23,552 nucleotides of DNA from Candidatus Woesearchaeota archaeon (GTDB lineage Archaea > Nanobdellota > Nanobdellia > SCGC-AAA011-G17 > JACQNH01), in assembly GCA_016203175.1 (NCBI GenBank), contig JACQNH010000081.1:1-23552 (forward strand), given 5' to 3'. The stretch's first letter is position 1, and each line of letters begins with the position of its first letter. Both the position numbers and the translations under genes were made by a program. The notes beneath the pieces were generated by a model that did no database searches, was not told the DNA's origin, and worked only from the letters and a program-made list of their open reading frames with translations. Below are positions 23,455 to 23,552 of this stretch, in pieces.

Positions 23455-23552
23455 TTAGTCCTCCTTCTTTTTAAAATCTTTGAAATATACATCTTTAGGA
23501 AACTTGTATTTCAACTCTTGGTGCGGTCTTTGATTATTCCAGTATCTAATGT
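23455..23552 (-). CDS. C-terminal fragment of a DDE transposase/integrase
   Basis: Minus-strand frame entering from the window edge and ending at TAA (23455-23457), about 32 codons. The peptide contains IRYWNNQRPHQELKYKFP, which matches the end of the rve integrase core in IS3/IS481-like transposases (Y-N-RPH--L---P pattern), then a lysine-rich tail. The rest of the element lies outside the window. Whether it is intact cannot be judged. Confidence 0.75.
   Translation of the reverse strand, partial: IRYWNNQRPHQELKYKFPKDVYFKDFKKKED

Noticed and set aside
1..23552. CRISPR array
   Set aside because: No regularly spaced direct repeats were seen on either strand.

Overview
The window is AT-rich archaeal DNA. 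Evidence: split RNA polymerase subunits (A'/A'' and B'/B'') with rpoH, rpl30e and an archaeal NusA; archaeal-type TyrRS and CysRS; TATA boxes 22-30 nt upstream of start codons, giving near-leaderless genes; and tRNA genes with bulge-helix-bulge (BHB) introns and no encoded CCA. Compact genes, low GC and single-pass surface proteins suggest a small-genome DPANN-type archaeon (Woesearchaeota/Pacearchaeota-like). The lineage is inferred, not shown.

Layout. 1-257: window-edge open frame and terminator-like hairpins. 258-728: unknown small gene, tail-to-tail with the tyrS/cysS pair (725-3190, minus). 3304-6487 (plus): a coiled-coil membrane-anchored protein, a secreted S-layer-like protein with a C-terminal anchor, and a small four-helix membrane protein. 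6475-8742: a roughly 2.1-kb accessory island bounded by a 126/127-bp direct duplication of the last part of smc. It carries a CFI-box-like small protein, a mazG-like gene broken by an exact 200-bp inversion, a GC-rich hairpin, and an MNT/HEPN pair. 8617-13662 (minus): smc with a 525-residue homing-endonuclease intein in its P-loop. 13779-14933: a lipoprotein and a degenerate HAD protein. 15003-22938 (minus): the operon rpoH-rpoB2-rpoB1-rpoA1-rpoA2-rpl30e-nusA. 22951-23221 (minus): tRNA-Asp and tRNA-Lys, each with two introns. 23455-23552: 3' end of a transposase.

How the parts relate. The two tRNAs are 3 nt apart and tRNA-Lys ends 12 nt before rpoH. This leaves no room for a separate rpoH promoter and suggests one transcript from tRNA-Asp through the polymerase operon. 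The island between the smc 3'-end copies looks like an integrated element that rebuilt the smc 3' end and left a decaying copy behind.

The two strongest observations are these. (i) Flipping 7167-7366 between perfect 14-bp inverted repeats restores an uninterrupted 99-codon MazG-like gene with its promoter and stop codon. This is either an on/off DNA switch or a very recent inversion. (ii) Four BHB introns occur in two adjacent tRNA genes, at positions 21/22 and 37/38 (Asp) and 30/31 and 59/60 (Lys). Removing all four gives canonical 73- and 74-nt tRNAs.
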